Shown here: piece after piece, positions 1 through 11,569 of the stretch
Layout of the letters: each line of letters opens with the position of its first letter
Numbering within the stretch: the first letter of the stretch is position 1
Assembly (NCBI GenBank): GCA_963753545.1
Contig: CAVWCQ010000010.1
Coordinates: 1-64,000 of the forward strand
From: CAVWCQ01 sp963753545
GTDB lineage: Bacteria; Chloroflexota; Anaerolineae; Aggregatilineales; Aggregatilineaceae
Direction of reading: 5' to 3'
Length of the DNA: 64,000 bases
Notes under the pieces: generated by a model
Database searches by the model: none
What the model saw: the letters and a program-made list of their open reading frames with translations, nothing else
What the model was told of the DNA's origin: nothing
Program-made: the position numbers and the translations under genes

Positions 1-1456
1 CCAACCCTTCGGGGTTTTCCGGCATGGCCCTATCCCAAGGACATTCTTCACCCTAAAGTTCCTCCTAAAGGCATGCTAAAATCCGAAACCCTATCAAGGG
101 TGGGATTTTCTCAATGACATAATGCCAAATTCTAGGGTTAAGGATAGGATCTCTCCCCTCCTTAGGGTGAATCCTTATCCTTATCATTACCCTAATTAAC
201 CCTACGCTCCTAGGTCATCCCACAACTCATGTGAGGAAACCCTAGGTTACCTAAATTCCGAAATCGAAACCCTAGGCCTATCCATGATCCTATCAACCCC
301 ACGTAGGGTCGTTGATAGGTCATCTAAAGCTATCAAACCCTATCTAATGTCTAGATTAAGGATAAAAGAAAGAGAGTCATGGATACTTAGCTGGAAAGAT
401 TCGATGGAGATCGCTTGCCGGGATGGATTGGGTTGATGCCGGTGCTTGCCGATGCTCCCGCCTCCCGTTGCCTTCGTAGATGGTCGTCCCACTTGCGGCC
501 ACTTGTTGGAGATGACGTCCTCCTAGCCTTCGCGGCTTCAAGCTCTCACGATGCACCAATGCCTTGGAAACCCTAGGCTAGAACCTCCTCTAAGCTACGA
601 AACCCTAGGGAATAGAATGATGAGGATGAGGGAGAAGGGGACCCCTATTTATAGGTAATGGCTACTCCATGGCTAGCCTCACAAGGGGGGTAGGCTAGGC
701 GGTTAGAGGTCACCGCCACCTCCTCAACCGTCCCTATCCCCCACCTCTTGAGGTCCCTTTCAATGGCCTCACCTCTTGAGGTCATTGTCAAAGGGGGAGG
801 CATCTCCACCTCTTGAGGTCACATCAAGAGGGAGATCCTCACTCAAGAGGGGAGAATCTAGGGTTCTAGAGGCTTCCTAGCCTCCCCTATTTCCTCCCTC
901 TATAACCCCTACTCAATCCTCCTCTTCTCCTTCTAATCCCTTCTCTTTATGCCAAAAGAAGAAGAACAAGCTTTATAAAGGGGGCTTTATGCCCCCCTAT
1001 TGGATTTTCCACATAGGGGGGTAGTTTTTTCCCATACGCTAGGCGTATGGAAAAAACTACACCCCTATGTGGAGGTCCAAAAGTAATAGGGCTTAAAAAG
1101 CCCTATTAAAATCATTATTATTTATTATTTAAAAAACTTGCTTTACCTTTTCTCTCCTTCTTCTCTTTCCCTTTAGGTAAAGGCCTTTCCCCCGAGCCTC
1201 ACTCCATAATACTAACTATTATATATGTACATACATATTAATATACATTCCTACATGTCTCATACATAAAGTATTTATCTAAGTATATCTTAATATCATG
1301 AATTCAAACAAATATACATACATACACAAAAATCTACTTAAGTAAGCCCTTAAATAACTAATCGAACCCGTTAGGACTATTAATCGTTCAGTGGTGAGAT
1401 CTCCTCATAGGGTTAGGTCTAACGGAAACCCTACTCTAGAGTACGGGTCCGTTACA
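1..1456 (-). repeat. 3' LTR of element A, partial
   Basis: The sequence matches 6868-8289 along its length with scattered substitutions and small indels. It ends with CGTTACA on the plus strand, giving the canonical TG start on the minus strand, directly next to a polypurine tract. It contains the same landmarks as the complete copy: TATA box at 645-654, three ACCTCTTGAGGT copies (743-754, 771-782, 808-819) and a long hairpin at 1009-1073. Confidence 0.92.
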
Positions 1457-1470
1457 ATCTCCCCCCCTTA
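1457..1470 (-). other. Polypurine tract of element A
   Basis: On the minus strand this reads TAAGGGGGGGAGAT immediately before the LTR start TGTAACGG. A G-rich tract in this position primes plus-strand DNA synthesis in LTR retrotransposons. Confidence 0.85.
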
Positions 1471-1591
1471 AAATAAGGAGTCGTCCTCGACTCAAGTCCC
1501 ATCAACAGATTAACTTAACCCCAACAACATCGGAAAAAGAAGGAATATGGAAACTACATTCAATAGTTATTCGAAAAAGAAAAGAAAAAGA

Positions 1592-3028
1592 TCACAATAA
1601 TGAAAACCGTACCTCATTCGGGAAATCCTTTCGCAACTCCTCCTCGCTAACCCACGAAGCTTCTTCTACCGGATAGATGGTCCACTTAACAAGGTACTCT
1701 CGAATCGTCCTCCCACGCAACTGTTTAGTCCTGGCCTCAATAAGAAATTCCGGAGTTACAGCAAACGAACCACTTTCATCTATGGATATAGAGTCATCTA
1801 ATCGAAGGAAAGTGTCAGGCACATATGGCTTTAGCAAGCTCACATGAAACACATCATGTACCCTAACATGATCGGGTAACTCTAGCTTATAGGCCGCTTC
1901 TCCAATTCTCTTAAGCACTCTAAAAGGACCACAGTATCTAGGGGACAACTTACTGTACTTCCCAGTAGACAAGGTTGACTTCCTCGGCCTTACCCTCAAC
2001 CAAACTCGATCCCCCACTTCAAAACTTCTGCTACTTCTAGCCCTATCCGCATAGCTCTTCTGCCGACTCTGAGCTTTCCTCAAATTAATCTTAATCCTCT
2101 TACTTTGGTCCTCCATGTTATCCAACATCTCCTTAGAAATCTCCACCCTTCCTACCGGATCACACCATGTTACCGGCGATACAACCTCCTGACCATAGAG
2201 AGCACTAAACGGAGTCATACCTAGACTACTATGGTGTGTATTATTATAAGCAAACTCTACCAAGGGTAAATACTCATACCACTTGGAGGGTTCCTCTAAA
2301 CAATACATCCTTAGCATATCTTCCATCACTTGGTTGACCCGTTCCGTCTGTCCATCAGTCTCAGGATGGTAGGCGGTGCTCATTTTAAGAGTGGTCCCCA
2401 CAGCATCAAAGAATGCTCCCCAAAAATGAGAGGTAAACTTCACATCCCGATCCGACACCAAAACCTTTGGCATGCCATGGAGCCTAAAGATCTCCCTAAC
2501 AAATACCCTTGCTATATCTACCGCAGTAGCTGTAGACTTCACAGGGATAAAGTGGGCCACCTTGGTTAGGCGATCCACTACCACAAGTATGGAATCAAAT
2601 CCTCCTCTCACTCTCGGCAAAGCCGTCACAAAATCAAGACTAACACACTCCCATTTCATCTCTGGGATGTCTATGGGTTGCAATAATCCTGGCTTCCTCA
2701 CCCTCTCGGCTTTCGTCCTCTGACATGCACTACATCCTAGTACATAGTCTCTAACCATGGTCTTAATCCCGGGCCAAAAGAAACTCTTCCTCACCGTCCT
2801 ATACGTCTTCTCAAATCCTGGGTGTCCCGCTATCGGTATCTCATGGCAATCTCGCAAAATAGACTCTTGGATCTCCTTAACCTTAGGAATGCACAACCTC
2901 CCCTTATAGTAAAGAATCCCCTCCACTAGACGATAATTCTTATGCTTATCCATCATCACATTAGATATCTTTCGATAGGTCCAAAAAATTCCTCCAAAGT
3001 ACTCATCACCTTCTAAGCTAAACCTCAC
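1592..3028 (-). CDS. Pol fragment: integrase with chromodomain
   Basis: This is the 3' end of a gypsy pol gene, 478 residues as read. The zinc-binding HHCC motif is H62, H69, C99 and C102. The catalytic core has D132 (in SLDFV), D193 (in VSDRD) and E229 (in QTERV), with 35 residues between the last two, so the DD35E triad is complete. A GPF motif and the LHDVFHVSLL-type tail follow, and a chromodomain lies near residues 430-470 (YLVKW, EASWVSEEEL). The chromodomain places the element among chromoviruses. The first codon is GTG; the frame is open a few codons further up to a TAG, so the N-terminus is a truncation, not a start. RT and RNase H should lie upstream and are missing. Confidence 0.9.
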   Translation of the reverse strand: MRFSLEGDEYFGGIFWTYRKISNVMMDKHKNYRLVEGILYYKGRLCIPKVKEIQESILRDCHEIPIAGHPGFEKTYRTVRKSFFWPGIKTMVRDYVLGCSACQRTKAERVRKPGLLQPIDIPEMKWECVSLDFVTALPRVRGGFDSILVVVDRLTKVAHFIPVKSTATAVDIARVFVREIFRLHGMPKVLVSDRDVKFTSHFWGAFFDAVGTTLKMSTAYHPETDGQTERVNQVMEDMLRMYCLEEPSKWYEYLPLVEFAYNNTHHSSLGMTPFSALYGQEVVSPVTWCDPVGRVEISKEMLDNMEDQSKRIKINLRKAQSRQKSYADRARSSRSFEVGDRVWLRVRPRKSTLSTGKYSKLSPRYCGPFRVLKRIGEAAYKLELPDHVRVHDVFHVSLLKPYVPDTFLRLDDSISIDESGSFAVTPEFLIEARTKQLRGRTIREYLVKWTIYPVEEASWVSEEELRKDFPNEVRFSLL

Positions 3029-4897
3029 TAGAGCTCCTAAAGGGGTTCTCTATAACGGAAAACTTAGTGACCTCCAAAAGATCTCTTACCCAAGATACTG
3101 ACAACTATGTTATCACTCTCCAATGGAATTGTACTCTCAAAAACAACTCACCATCTCTTTGGTCTAATCCCTTCTCCTCATAGAGTGACGCTCCAAAATT
3201 GCTCTCCCTTTGACTCACAGTTGCCCAATGTGTTCTTACATTATGATTCATCTCTAACGATTCGGTCTTCAAACTCAATTATCACAAAGTCAGTTATTCC
3301 AAGATCCCTCTGGAAATCTATTCATCCTTGCAACCCCATTTTCCAAACTTAGGGATTTCTCACAATCCCTAGTTAGGTAGATTACCCACGATGCCCTCCA
3401 AAAACTTGCTATCATAAAAAGGTTCTGATACTTGATACCCTCCACTTCTTCCAACTCACCCCGAACTCCATGTACGTCCCACGGCCATAACTTCTTCACT
3501 CTATTAAGTTAGGTACTCCATCAACTACATATTTCCCTAAACTTCTCTTCATCTTTGTCAACTCCCCAAAATCTAGGGTCACTCACCCTCAATATCGGTA
3601 TCTCCACCCCCTTATTGGGCTCATCTATAAGAGTCCTCTTGTTAATATTGCCCATTATTAGGGTACTTTCTCTTGTGATCCGTCACTCCTCCAAACGTAA
3701 TGTGATTACAGCCGCCTATACTCGTATCCTGGTTCACCAAAGCCTATGCTTTATCTTAGGTCCATTCTTCAAGATAATTGCCCCATAACAACTACCTCTT
3801 ATCTACAACCCTCTACAAACAGTCACATAGTTAATCTTGAATAATCCCATCTCCTCCTCTTGGCGTCCCAATTAGAGTGAGGTCTTACTCAAGATATCCC
3901 TATGTGGCACACAAATCATTCCACAATGATATTCCCCAACTTTTTGATCGGCCGCTCAAAAAGTTCGAGTAACCATTTCTGGAATATTATGTGAAGATCC
4001 CTATCACGTTCGGTTATACTAGGTCCCTCTCATACTCTACCAACCACTTCTGATTAATTGAGTAGGGTTCTCCCTAGTTTTAACCCTCGTCCATCTAGCA
4101 TATCAAGCTAGTATCGACCACCACTTCTCAACTCCTACACTTAGGAGCTTCCCTAACTTAGACTATTCAACCATAAACCTTCTTCCTATCCTCCTTAGTA
4201 GTGAGGTACTAATATTACCCCAAGTAAACCCTAATGACCTTAGCTCAACCAACCTTCTTCATAGTATGAGATAGGCTTCTCCCCTCTTGACTCCCTAAGG
4301 TTGGATCAATACATAAGCTTGGATTATCTCATAATCAAACATCTTTTCCATTCATCCGTATCCAAAACTACTTACGTCATCATTTGGGTGGATATGCATC
4401 CACACCACCATATACCACGTATATAAGAGGAAATCCATACCCTATATTTCATCCTCAAATAGAAACTACTCAAACAACACCACTTTAGTAGGCTCCTATC
4501 CTTATCCTTCTTAGTCCCTAGGTTGAATGGCCACCTATGACGCTAACGAGTATGCCAACCTCATCCCACAAACCCTTGGTTTATGCATTAACGCTCCCAT
4601 ACGCCCCTAACCTACTCTGACAAGGCCGCCCTTATCCAAAGGTCCTTGTAGACGCTCAGTCATCGTATGTCGTTAATTAACTAGGCTACATATGTCACTC
4701 GCCATAGTCCAAACTAACCTAAGACACAAAAGAACGGACTCCCTAGGAACCTAACTTTTTCTAGACAAGAGTCCAACTCTCTCACTAGTGGATCTTGCCT
4801 AAACTCAAGTGTGCTCAAAATAAGCCGAAGAACCTCAGAGTTACTTTCCCATATCTTCTCCCTAGGTCATATAAATGACCCGAGATGAAAACCTAGG
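3029..4897 (-). other. Degenerate internal region of element A, no recognisable gene
   Basis: These 1.87 kb lie between the primer binding site and the integrase fragment, where gag, protease, RT and RNase H would be expected. No frame gives a recognisable retroelement domain and none is open for more than about 80 codons. The sequence is AT-rich and looks like non-coding leader plus remnants. A deletion of several kilobases compared with a complete chromovirus is implied. Confidence 0.6.
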
Positions 4898-4909
4898 CTC
4901 TGATACCAA
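4898..4909 (-). other. Primer binding site, tRNA-iMet type
   Basis: The minus strand reads TGGTATCAGAGC, the sequence complementary to the 3' end of plant initiator methionine tRNA and the usual primer site of many plant LTR elements. It begins one base after the end of the 5' LTR (4911). Confidence 0.9.
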
Positions 4910-7491
4910 TGTAACGAGGCCTCCCACCACCTAGCCACTAAGGGACAAGTGCTAGGGGGAGCCCCGTTAGGCCTACTACAAGGAGAGGCTACTAAAAATT
5001 CTAGAGAGATTCTAGACTTGAACCAATCCCACTTAAGGGAAAAATAACAACCATTCTCAATAGCAAAGAAACAAGTACAAATACTTATAAACTATTACTA
5101 ATGGAATGGAACAGGACTCTATATATCTATATTCATGTAAAAAAACAGCGGAAGCAATTATTCACACAACTATCCTTTCTTAACAAATTCCTTATTAGGG
5201 TTCATAATGTCCCTTAAGTGAATGAGATCTTTTTGTATTAATGAAACAAAAACAAGAATGAATAAAGAAGACCATGTATTAACACAAGATGAATAATTCC
5301 ATAAAAAAAGAGATTATATATTCCATCTTTCAATCTACAATCTCATTAGTTCAAAATGCAATGTTCAAATTATCAATGTCTCATTACTACAAACCCTACT
5401 AGAGTTCAACATCATTAGAAAAAGAAAAAATAGGAACTAATCAATCATCCGTCATCCAATTCTTGCTCATTTCTTTTAGTCTTCCCTAATCTCCTTCCTC
5501 AATGCTTGCAATGAGGGCATCCACCTGTACACAACAATATATATATATATATACAAACGGAAAAAATTTGCACCCATAAAGGGTGTTAGAAAACATCAAA
5601 GTTTTCTAGCTAAGTATGATGTGCTTTCAACCCTAATTCCTAAACCAAACATTGAATATGAGTTTTAAGAAAATTTAAAGAAATCAAAATTCTTCTCTCT
5701 CTACTCTTTTTTGGTCATTCATAGATCAATTTTCAAATAAATTCAAAGACAAATTCAGAATTTCAGAAAAAAAAAAAAAGAATCGATATTCATTTTTCTT
5801 GCAAAACCCTATACTTAGATTTCTTTCTCAAGAAGGTCTAAAATTCAGGTTTTCTACCATCTTTCTTTCATGTTAGCATTGTGAATCAAATTCTTCAATT
5901 AAGTATGCTGATCAGAAAAATTAACCAATATTGAAACATTCACATAATTGTTTTTAGTTTCTGAAAATATTTCAAATTCCGAAAAAAAAACAGAAAAACA
6001 GGTTTTTGAACAGTTAGGGTTTTCAGTTTTTCGTGATCTTAAAAATTTCGGATTTCCTTCAAACTTGACGGGTGCATACTATAAGTTTTATTAAGGCCTC
6101 CCATAATTTAAAATCCAGGTTTTCAGAAAAAAAACAGAGAGAAAAAACAGTTTCGGTTTCCTAGGTTTTCCGTAATTTCCCGTAAATTTCCCGTAAGTTT
6201 CCGTAATTGTCAAACGGAAACCCATTTTCTTATCTCTATTTCATTATTTCTTAATTTAGGAGATCACTCCTACTTCTAATTAACTAAGGGATCCTTATGA
6301 TCCACAAAAATTATCATGTTTAACCCCTCTCTCTTTCTACAATTAGGTTATTCCTAAAACGTAAGAAACTAGAGGAAACGGATTTTAATCTCAAGTCTCG
6401 AATTGGGATATCAATCCCAATTTTCTTTTATGGCCATCATTGTTTAGATTAGGGTTTCCTTACTCAACGTAGGGAGACCGAAGTCACCACCCTAGGGTCA
6501 AGAGAGGGATCAATCTCCCTTGATCCCCTTGTAGCCGCCGTCGCGGTTCCCTACAAGCGCAATGGGCACCCCGATCACGGGAGAGTCCTCATTACCCCTC
6601 CACCGTAGTGCCAAGGGGGAGTACCTCTAATCACGAAGAATCAAGAAACGTGAAGAGGATAGAAGCCTCAATGGGCCCTACCCAAGGCTATTCACCTATC
6701 CCCCTCTCTCGATCCTCTACTATCTAGGGTTTATGCCCAATTCCGACCCCTCGGAATGGCATAGCCCTCCTAGGGCCCAAATCACTCTCTAGTATACCCT
6801 ACTAGATCAATTACCCCTTTAGGTTCCCGGGTTCCAAGAAGTCATCAAGGGATTCACATGCCCGGACCCAACCCGTCGGGGTTTTCCGGCATGGCCCTAT
6901 CCGATGTCCTTCTTCACCCTAGGCCCTTCCTAAAGGCAAGCATAAAATCCGAAACCCTATCAAGGGTGGGATTGTTTCATTCATACCATCATAATTCTAG
7001 GGTTAGGAGATCTCTCCCCCTTAGGGTGGATCCTCATTCCTTCCCCTTACTTAACCCTAATGCACCTAGGTTGCCTCACAACTCGTGTGATGGAACCCTA
7101 GGTCTCACGACATCCAAAAACCCTAACCCTAGGCTTAGCTATGACCCTATCAACCCCACATAGGGTCATTGATAGGCCGCCTAAACCCCCCTAAATCCTA
7201 TCCAATGTTGAGTTTAGGGTAAGGAGAAGAGAGTCATGGATACTTAGCTGGAAAATTCGGGGGTTGCTTGCCGAGACGGTCGAGTCGATGCCGGTGATTT
7301 GCCGATGATTTCGCCCCTCGTTGCTTGTAGACCGTCGCTTCTCTCACGGCCGCTTGTCGGAGATGATGCTTGCTTGGCTTCGCGGCTCCACGCTCACCAA
7401 TGCACCCACACTTCGAAACCCTAAGCTAATACCTCCTCTTAGTATGAAACCCTAGGGGATAGAATGATGAGAATGAGGGAGAAGGGGACCC

Positions 7492-7502
7492 CTATTTATA
7501 GG
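7492..7502 (-). promoter_or_regulatory. TATA box of element A promoter
   Basis: The minus strand reads CCTATAAATAG, a strong plant TATA box, and the same sequence is kept in the other LTR at 645-654. It lies about 790 nt from the LTR start on the minus strand, so U3 is about 0.8 kb and R/U5 about 2.5 kb. Confidence 0.7.
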
Positions 7503-7589
7503 TAATGGCTACTCCATGGCTAGCCTCTCAAGGGGGATAGGCTAGGCGGTTAGAGGTCACCGCCACCTCCTCAACCGTCCCTATCCCCC

Positions 7590-7667
7590 ACCTCTTGAGG
7601 TCCCTTTCAATGGCCTCACCTCTTGAGGTCATTGTCAAAGGGGGGAGGCATCTCCACCTCTTGAGGT
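7590..7667 (-). promoter_or_regulatory. Three copies of ACCTCTTGAGGT upstream of the TATA box
   Basis: Copies lie at 7590-7601, 7618-7629 and 7656-7667. Each is an inverted repeat (ACCTC, TT, GAGGT). All three are also present in the left LTR. They sit 90-170 bp upstream of the TATA box on the transcribed strand, where enhancer sites would be. That they bind a transcription factor is inference. Confidence 0.55.
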
Positions 7668-7840
7668 CACATCAAGAGGGAGATCCTCTCTCAAGAGGGG
7701 AAATCTAGGGGTTCTAGAGGCTTCCCTAAGCCTCCCCCTTTCCTCTTCCTCCTACTATCACCCTTCTCTTCCCTTCTCTTTATGCAAAAGAGGAGGGGTT
7801 CTCCTCTTAAAGGGGGCTTATGCCCCCCCTATTGGGAATT

Positions 7841-7904
7841 CCACGTAGGGGGGTGTATTTTTCCCATACGCTAGGCGTAGGGAAAAATACTCTCCCCTAT
7901 GTGG
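7841..7904. repeat. Long hairpin in the LTR, conserved by paired changes
   Basis: Two arms of about 30 bases pair around a TAG loop, from CCACGTAGGGG to CCCTATGTGG, with three mismatches and one bulge. The counterpart in the left LTR is 1009-1072. Three adjacent stem pairs differ between the copies, and in each case both arms have changed so that pairing is kept. Confidence 0.75.
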
Positions 7905-8289
7905 AGTTCCAAAAGCATTAGGGCCTAAAGTCCCTATTAGCCTTATATTTTATTTTTAAATTAAAAACTTGGTATTATTTATATCCCCTTCTTCTATTCT
8001 CCTTTTTGGAAAATCACTAAAATCCCGAGCCTTTTAACCCCCATACCATTACATATACATGTACATAGGTATATATATCTATTAACATATACTATTACAT
8101 ATTGTATACATAAATTATTTAAACTATTACGGATCAAAAAAACAAATTATACATACATACACTAAAATCTACTTAAATAAGCATCGATACAATTAATCAA
8201 TCCCGTGATAAGATTACTCGTTAGTGGTGAGACCACTTCATAGGGTTAGGTCTAACGGAAACCCTACTCTAGAGTACGGGTCCGTTACA

Positions 8290-8625
8290 CTTGCAAGCCA
8301 TCCATTTGCAGAAACTGAGGATGACTTGGAACTTCCTCAACATTTAGAGCATCTTGTTAGACCATATGATAGACATATGTTAGGCACATGGTCACATAGG
8401 GACTTGCCAATGTTAGGTGTCTTCATTCTCTTATTGGGGATGTCAATATATGATAGGTCCATCTAGAATTAATCGTGATGGGTAGAGGGTTGTTTATTTT
8501 GCAAGATGTTCGTGTGCCACAAGGTTGTATTGTAACATTGATGAGTTATGGTGGCCCTGAGTATTCTTGGAGTGAGTGGCATCAATTATCAACATATGTT
8601 CATAGTATGTCTATTTATGGTATAT
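8290..8625. other. Sequence between the two retroelements
   Basis: This 336-bp unique stretch lies between element A's 5' LTR and element B's left LTR. It is moderately AT-rich plant-like DNA. Short open frames exist but none shows a domain I recognise. It may be host DNA or part of an older repeat. Confidence 0.4.
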
Positions 8626-10280
8626 TGTTTTTTGGGGAACCTAGACTATGGATCAAATTGGACCCTACCTAGGCAAGATATGGGTTCTAACTTAGAACGG
8701 TCAGAGTACGGTTATAATTTAAGAGAAGGTAGTGAGGTGAAGGGTACAGTTATCCAATGATATATCACAGAGTCATGAACACAACACACTTGCTACAGAG
8801 ATATTCACAGTTTATACTACTCAAAGTCATATTTACACAAGTATATACAGAATCAATGTTTGTTTGTATTACTCAATCATACAGGGATACACCCCAAAGT
8901 ATATACAAATTGACAATATACAAAATATACAAGATAGAGATCAACTGTAGTCTCTTATTACTGCGCATAAGGCATACAACAAGGGTGGATCATATCCCTT
9001 CCCTTCACAGCAGCAGCCTACACCGGCTATAAACTGCACTCAGCTTCTTCAATATAGGTACGGCAACGACTTCACTTGCTCACCGACTCTATCCAACAAC
9101 CTCTTCCTCCAACAACTTCAGCCAACAACATTAGCACCCGACAACCCGTCAATAGCTAAGCTCCTCGGCACTTCACAGCTCTCGCGGTAATCAGGCTAGG
9201 ATGATCAACAACAATCCGGCCCTGCACTCTCTATCTTCAACACAACAATACACAGCTACACAACTGGTAAACAACTACTCAGCAACACCTCAGTTGGCCT
9301 CAACAACCTTCGTACTCCGCAGCACAGCAATAGGTACACAACGTCTCAATACTCGCTATACAGCATCACAGCCTCTCTTGGTCTGCAACTGTTGTCTTAC
9401 TTCTCCGCTTCTCCTTGTTGAATCAACTAACAACCTTCCACTAACTAACAACTTCAACACCTCAACTAACTAACCAACCAACCCTTCAACAATCCTACAA
9501 CAACTCCTTTTATACGCTGGTCGCACAACTCGGAAACTGTCGTTGTCAGGTAGTTAGGTTGTCGCAGTCGAAACCGTTACAACAACATCGCACCGCCATC
9601 AACTGTCAGCATCAGATCGTAACAACATCGCACCGCCTTCAGCTGTCAGCATCAAATCGTAACAGCATCGCACCGCCTTCAGCTGTCAGCATCAAACCGT
9701 AACAACATCACACCACCTTCAGCTATCAGCTACGCCGCAAATCACAAAAAGTCGTCCGCAAAACCGCACTTCATCATAAAACAGCTACGCCGCAAGGTAT
9801 TCCCGCAAGCCGCAATTAATCAGTATGTTACCTGCACTACAAGGCACACAACCAACCGTACATCAGCTAATCACATAGCTTTCCCCGTACTCTCCGGCTT
9901 CCCCTCATAGATACGGTACATCCTCCTAAGTATTGCCTAAGGGTTTCATTACTGCATAGATGCGCTATAACTGGTTACGCTTCCACTTCCAACTACGGGA
10001 AAGACTTAGAAATGCGCTACTCCTCTAAGCAAGGTTCCTTTATTTATGTACAAGGTTCTACACCTATAAGCTACGCTACTCCACTTATATACAAAGACTA
10101 GTTACGCTTAGGGATAAGTCTTCTACCTACAGGGTACAAAAAGGTAAATCACTACTACTTAATGGCTAACGCAACAAGCTCATCAAGTGTAGACCGCGGG
10201 AATCTAAACATAGGTGCCGCATCACATCCTCGGAAGGAGCCCACCGCAATACTGTCTCTTGCGCAGCTTCACCGCCAACA
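8626..10280 (-). repeat. 3' LTR of element B
   Basis: The plus strand runs from TGTTTTTTGGGG to CGCCAACA and matches 20745-22386 with about 95% identity by eye. The C-terminal end of the long coding region (stop at 10166) lies inside this LTR. No purine-rich tract is visible just inside the boundary at 10281, which is unusual. Confidence 0.88.
9574..9731. repeat. About four tandem 40-bp repeats in the LTR of element B
   Basis: The unit contains CATCGCACCGCC, TTCAGCTGTCAGCATC and CGTAACA. It is repeated about four times here, with a rearranged version in the other LTR (about 21698-21833). It lies in the part of the LTR that would be near the R/U5 side on the minus strand. Confidence 0.7.
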
Positions 10281-11569
10281 CTTGGCACACCTGGTGGAGC
10301 ATTTGTCGAGACAAATGTGGTAACCCGATCCCCTAGATCAAACATCTGGTACTGGCCGCGCCAGCCGAGACCATGCTTCTCAAAAGTCTTCTGCGTGTGC
10401 ACCGCAAGCATGTCATCAATCACTCGACCTGAATTCTTCTCTGCATATCGAATATAGAATTTCTTGTACGCTTCAGGGAGTCGATACATCCACTGAGGAA
10501 TTACGGCATGTTGGGGAAGATCTTCATTATCAGCTTCAGTATGCCACCTCAAAGTGTCGTGATAGTTCTCCTGGAGATCATTGTGGACGGTCAGCCACTC
10601 GTCACACATCTGCTTCTCTGACTGCACTGGAACAAAGTTCCGCAATAATTGCTCCTCCGCCGTAGGTATCAGCATCACCTCCGACTTATCTGCTACAGGG
10701 GCTTCCGCTACAGGGACAAACGGAACAACCAAAGGGGTACTAACAGATAGAGGGTCAGATAGAGGTATCACCTTAGAAAGGGGTCCAGGAGAACTTGCGG
10801 TAGAGCTCATCGGCTGGGCTTGCGCTATCTCCAAAGGGCTTTTTCTTTCCTGCATAGTAAGGGTAGGATTGATATAACTAGAGGCAGAAGGAATGGCTAC
10901 TACTGTAGAATCATCATCTTCACACCTTTCCTCTTCTGTCCGCAGTCTAGCCGCTGCCACCGCAATGTTGGATGTCAGGAGTTCGATACTATCTCTCGGC
11001 ATACGGAATTCATCGAGTGATACGCCGAACACTTTACTCTGGTACAGGGTACGCTCCTGGAAAACATCCGTTGTAAACTCTGCTGGTTGTTCTGGCCACG
11101 GGATATCGCCGTACAACAAATCTGCGATCCCTCGGCCCAACCGTCATTGATCAGTGAGAGCACTGGTTGCGTCAGCTGCCTTGGCCCTCCGCTCAGCTTC
11201 GCGGGCGTCCATAATATCTTTGTTTGCAGGCATCTCGTTGAAGGCTGACCGCAACTCGGTGATATGGAATTCCTGTACATACGACAAATTAAAAACGAAG
11301 GGCTTCTTCTCTGCAACTATTTGCGCGTAATGCAACTGTACGAATTCCACCAAGTGCTCCACTTGCGCAGCTCTGTAGTTGGATTCAGCAGGTTCATTTT
11401 GCAGTACGAGGGCGAGATCTTCAATAGCCTTCCTGCTATCCGCACACACAGCTGTTGCGCTTCTGCTAGGTGTTTCAATGCCGCTTCCCACAAGGTCTGG
11501 TTCACCTTGGAGCGCAAAATACCTGCAGTAGACTTCTCCGCCGTATACCGTCTGGTTACGTTGGTCCAA
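10166..11569 (-). pseudogene. Broken C-terminal part of the element B polyprotein
   Basis: This continues the pol frame after a one-base shift near 11440, close to a short CA-rich run. The pol sequence AEAQQLC is followed here by ADSRKAIEDLALVL in the new frame. A single in-frame TGA at 11144-11146 then splits it into 141 and about 325 residues in the same frame. It contains charged helical segments (REAERRAKAADA) and a C-terminal globular-looking region rich in aromatic residues (WHTEADNEDLPQHAVIPQW, YKKFYIRYAEKNSG). I do not recognise a family. It ends at 10166 inside the 3' LTR. The ancestral polyprotein would have been roughly 2,850 residues or more. Confidence 0.65.

Larger units (their letters stand above)
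1..8289 (-). mobile_element. Internally deleted Ty3/gypsy chromovirus (element A)
   Basis: This is an LTR retrotransposon read on the minus strand. The 5' LTR is on the right (4911-8289). The 3' LTR is on the left and is cut by the window start (1-1456). The primer binding site (4898-4909) and polypurine tract (1457-1470) sit exactly at the inner LTR edges, which fixes both boundaries. The internal region is only 3,454 bp and keeps just integrase plus chromodomain; gag, protease, RT and RNase H are not recognisable. It is therefore non-autonomous. The LTR copies differ at many sites, so the insertion is not very recent. The target-site duplication cannot be checked because the left end lies outside the window. 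Confidence 0.9.
4911..8289 (-). repeat. 5' LTR of element A, complete (3.4 kb)
   Basis: The plus strand begins TGTAACG and ends CGTTACA, so the ends are short perfect inverted repeats with TG/CA termini. At 3,379 bp this is far above the few hundred bp to 1.5 kb common for plant chromoviruses. On the minus strand the promoter part has, in order, a hairpin (7841-7904), a three-fold motif (7590-7667) and a TATA box (about 7492-7502). The remainder (4911-7490) is AT-rich, with several telobox-like AAACCCTA motifs. I see no convincing open frame inside it. Confidence 0.9.

Noticed and set aside
9574..9731. 40-bp repeats considered as a CRISPR array
   Set aside because: They are contiguous tandem repeats without unique spacers, lie in a plant LTR and recur in the other LTR.
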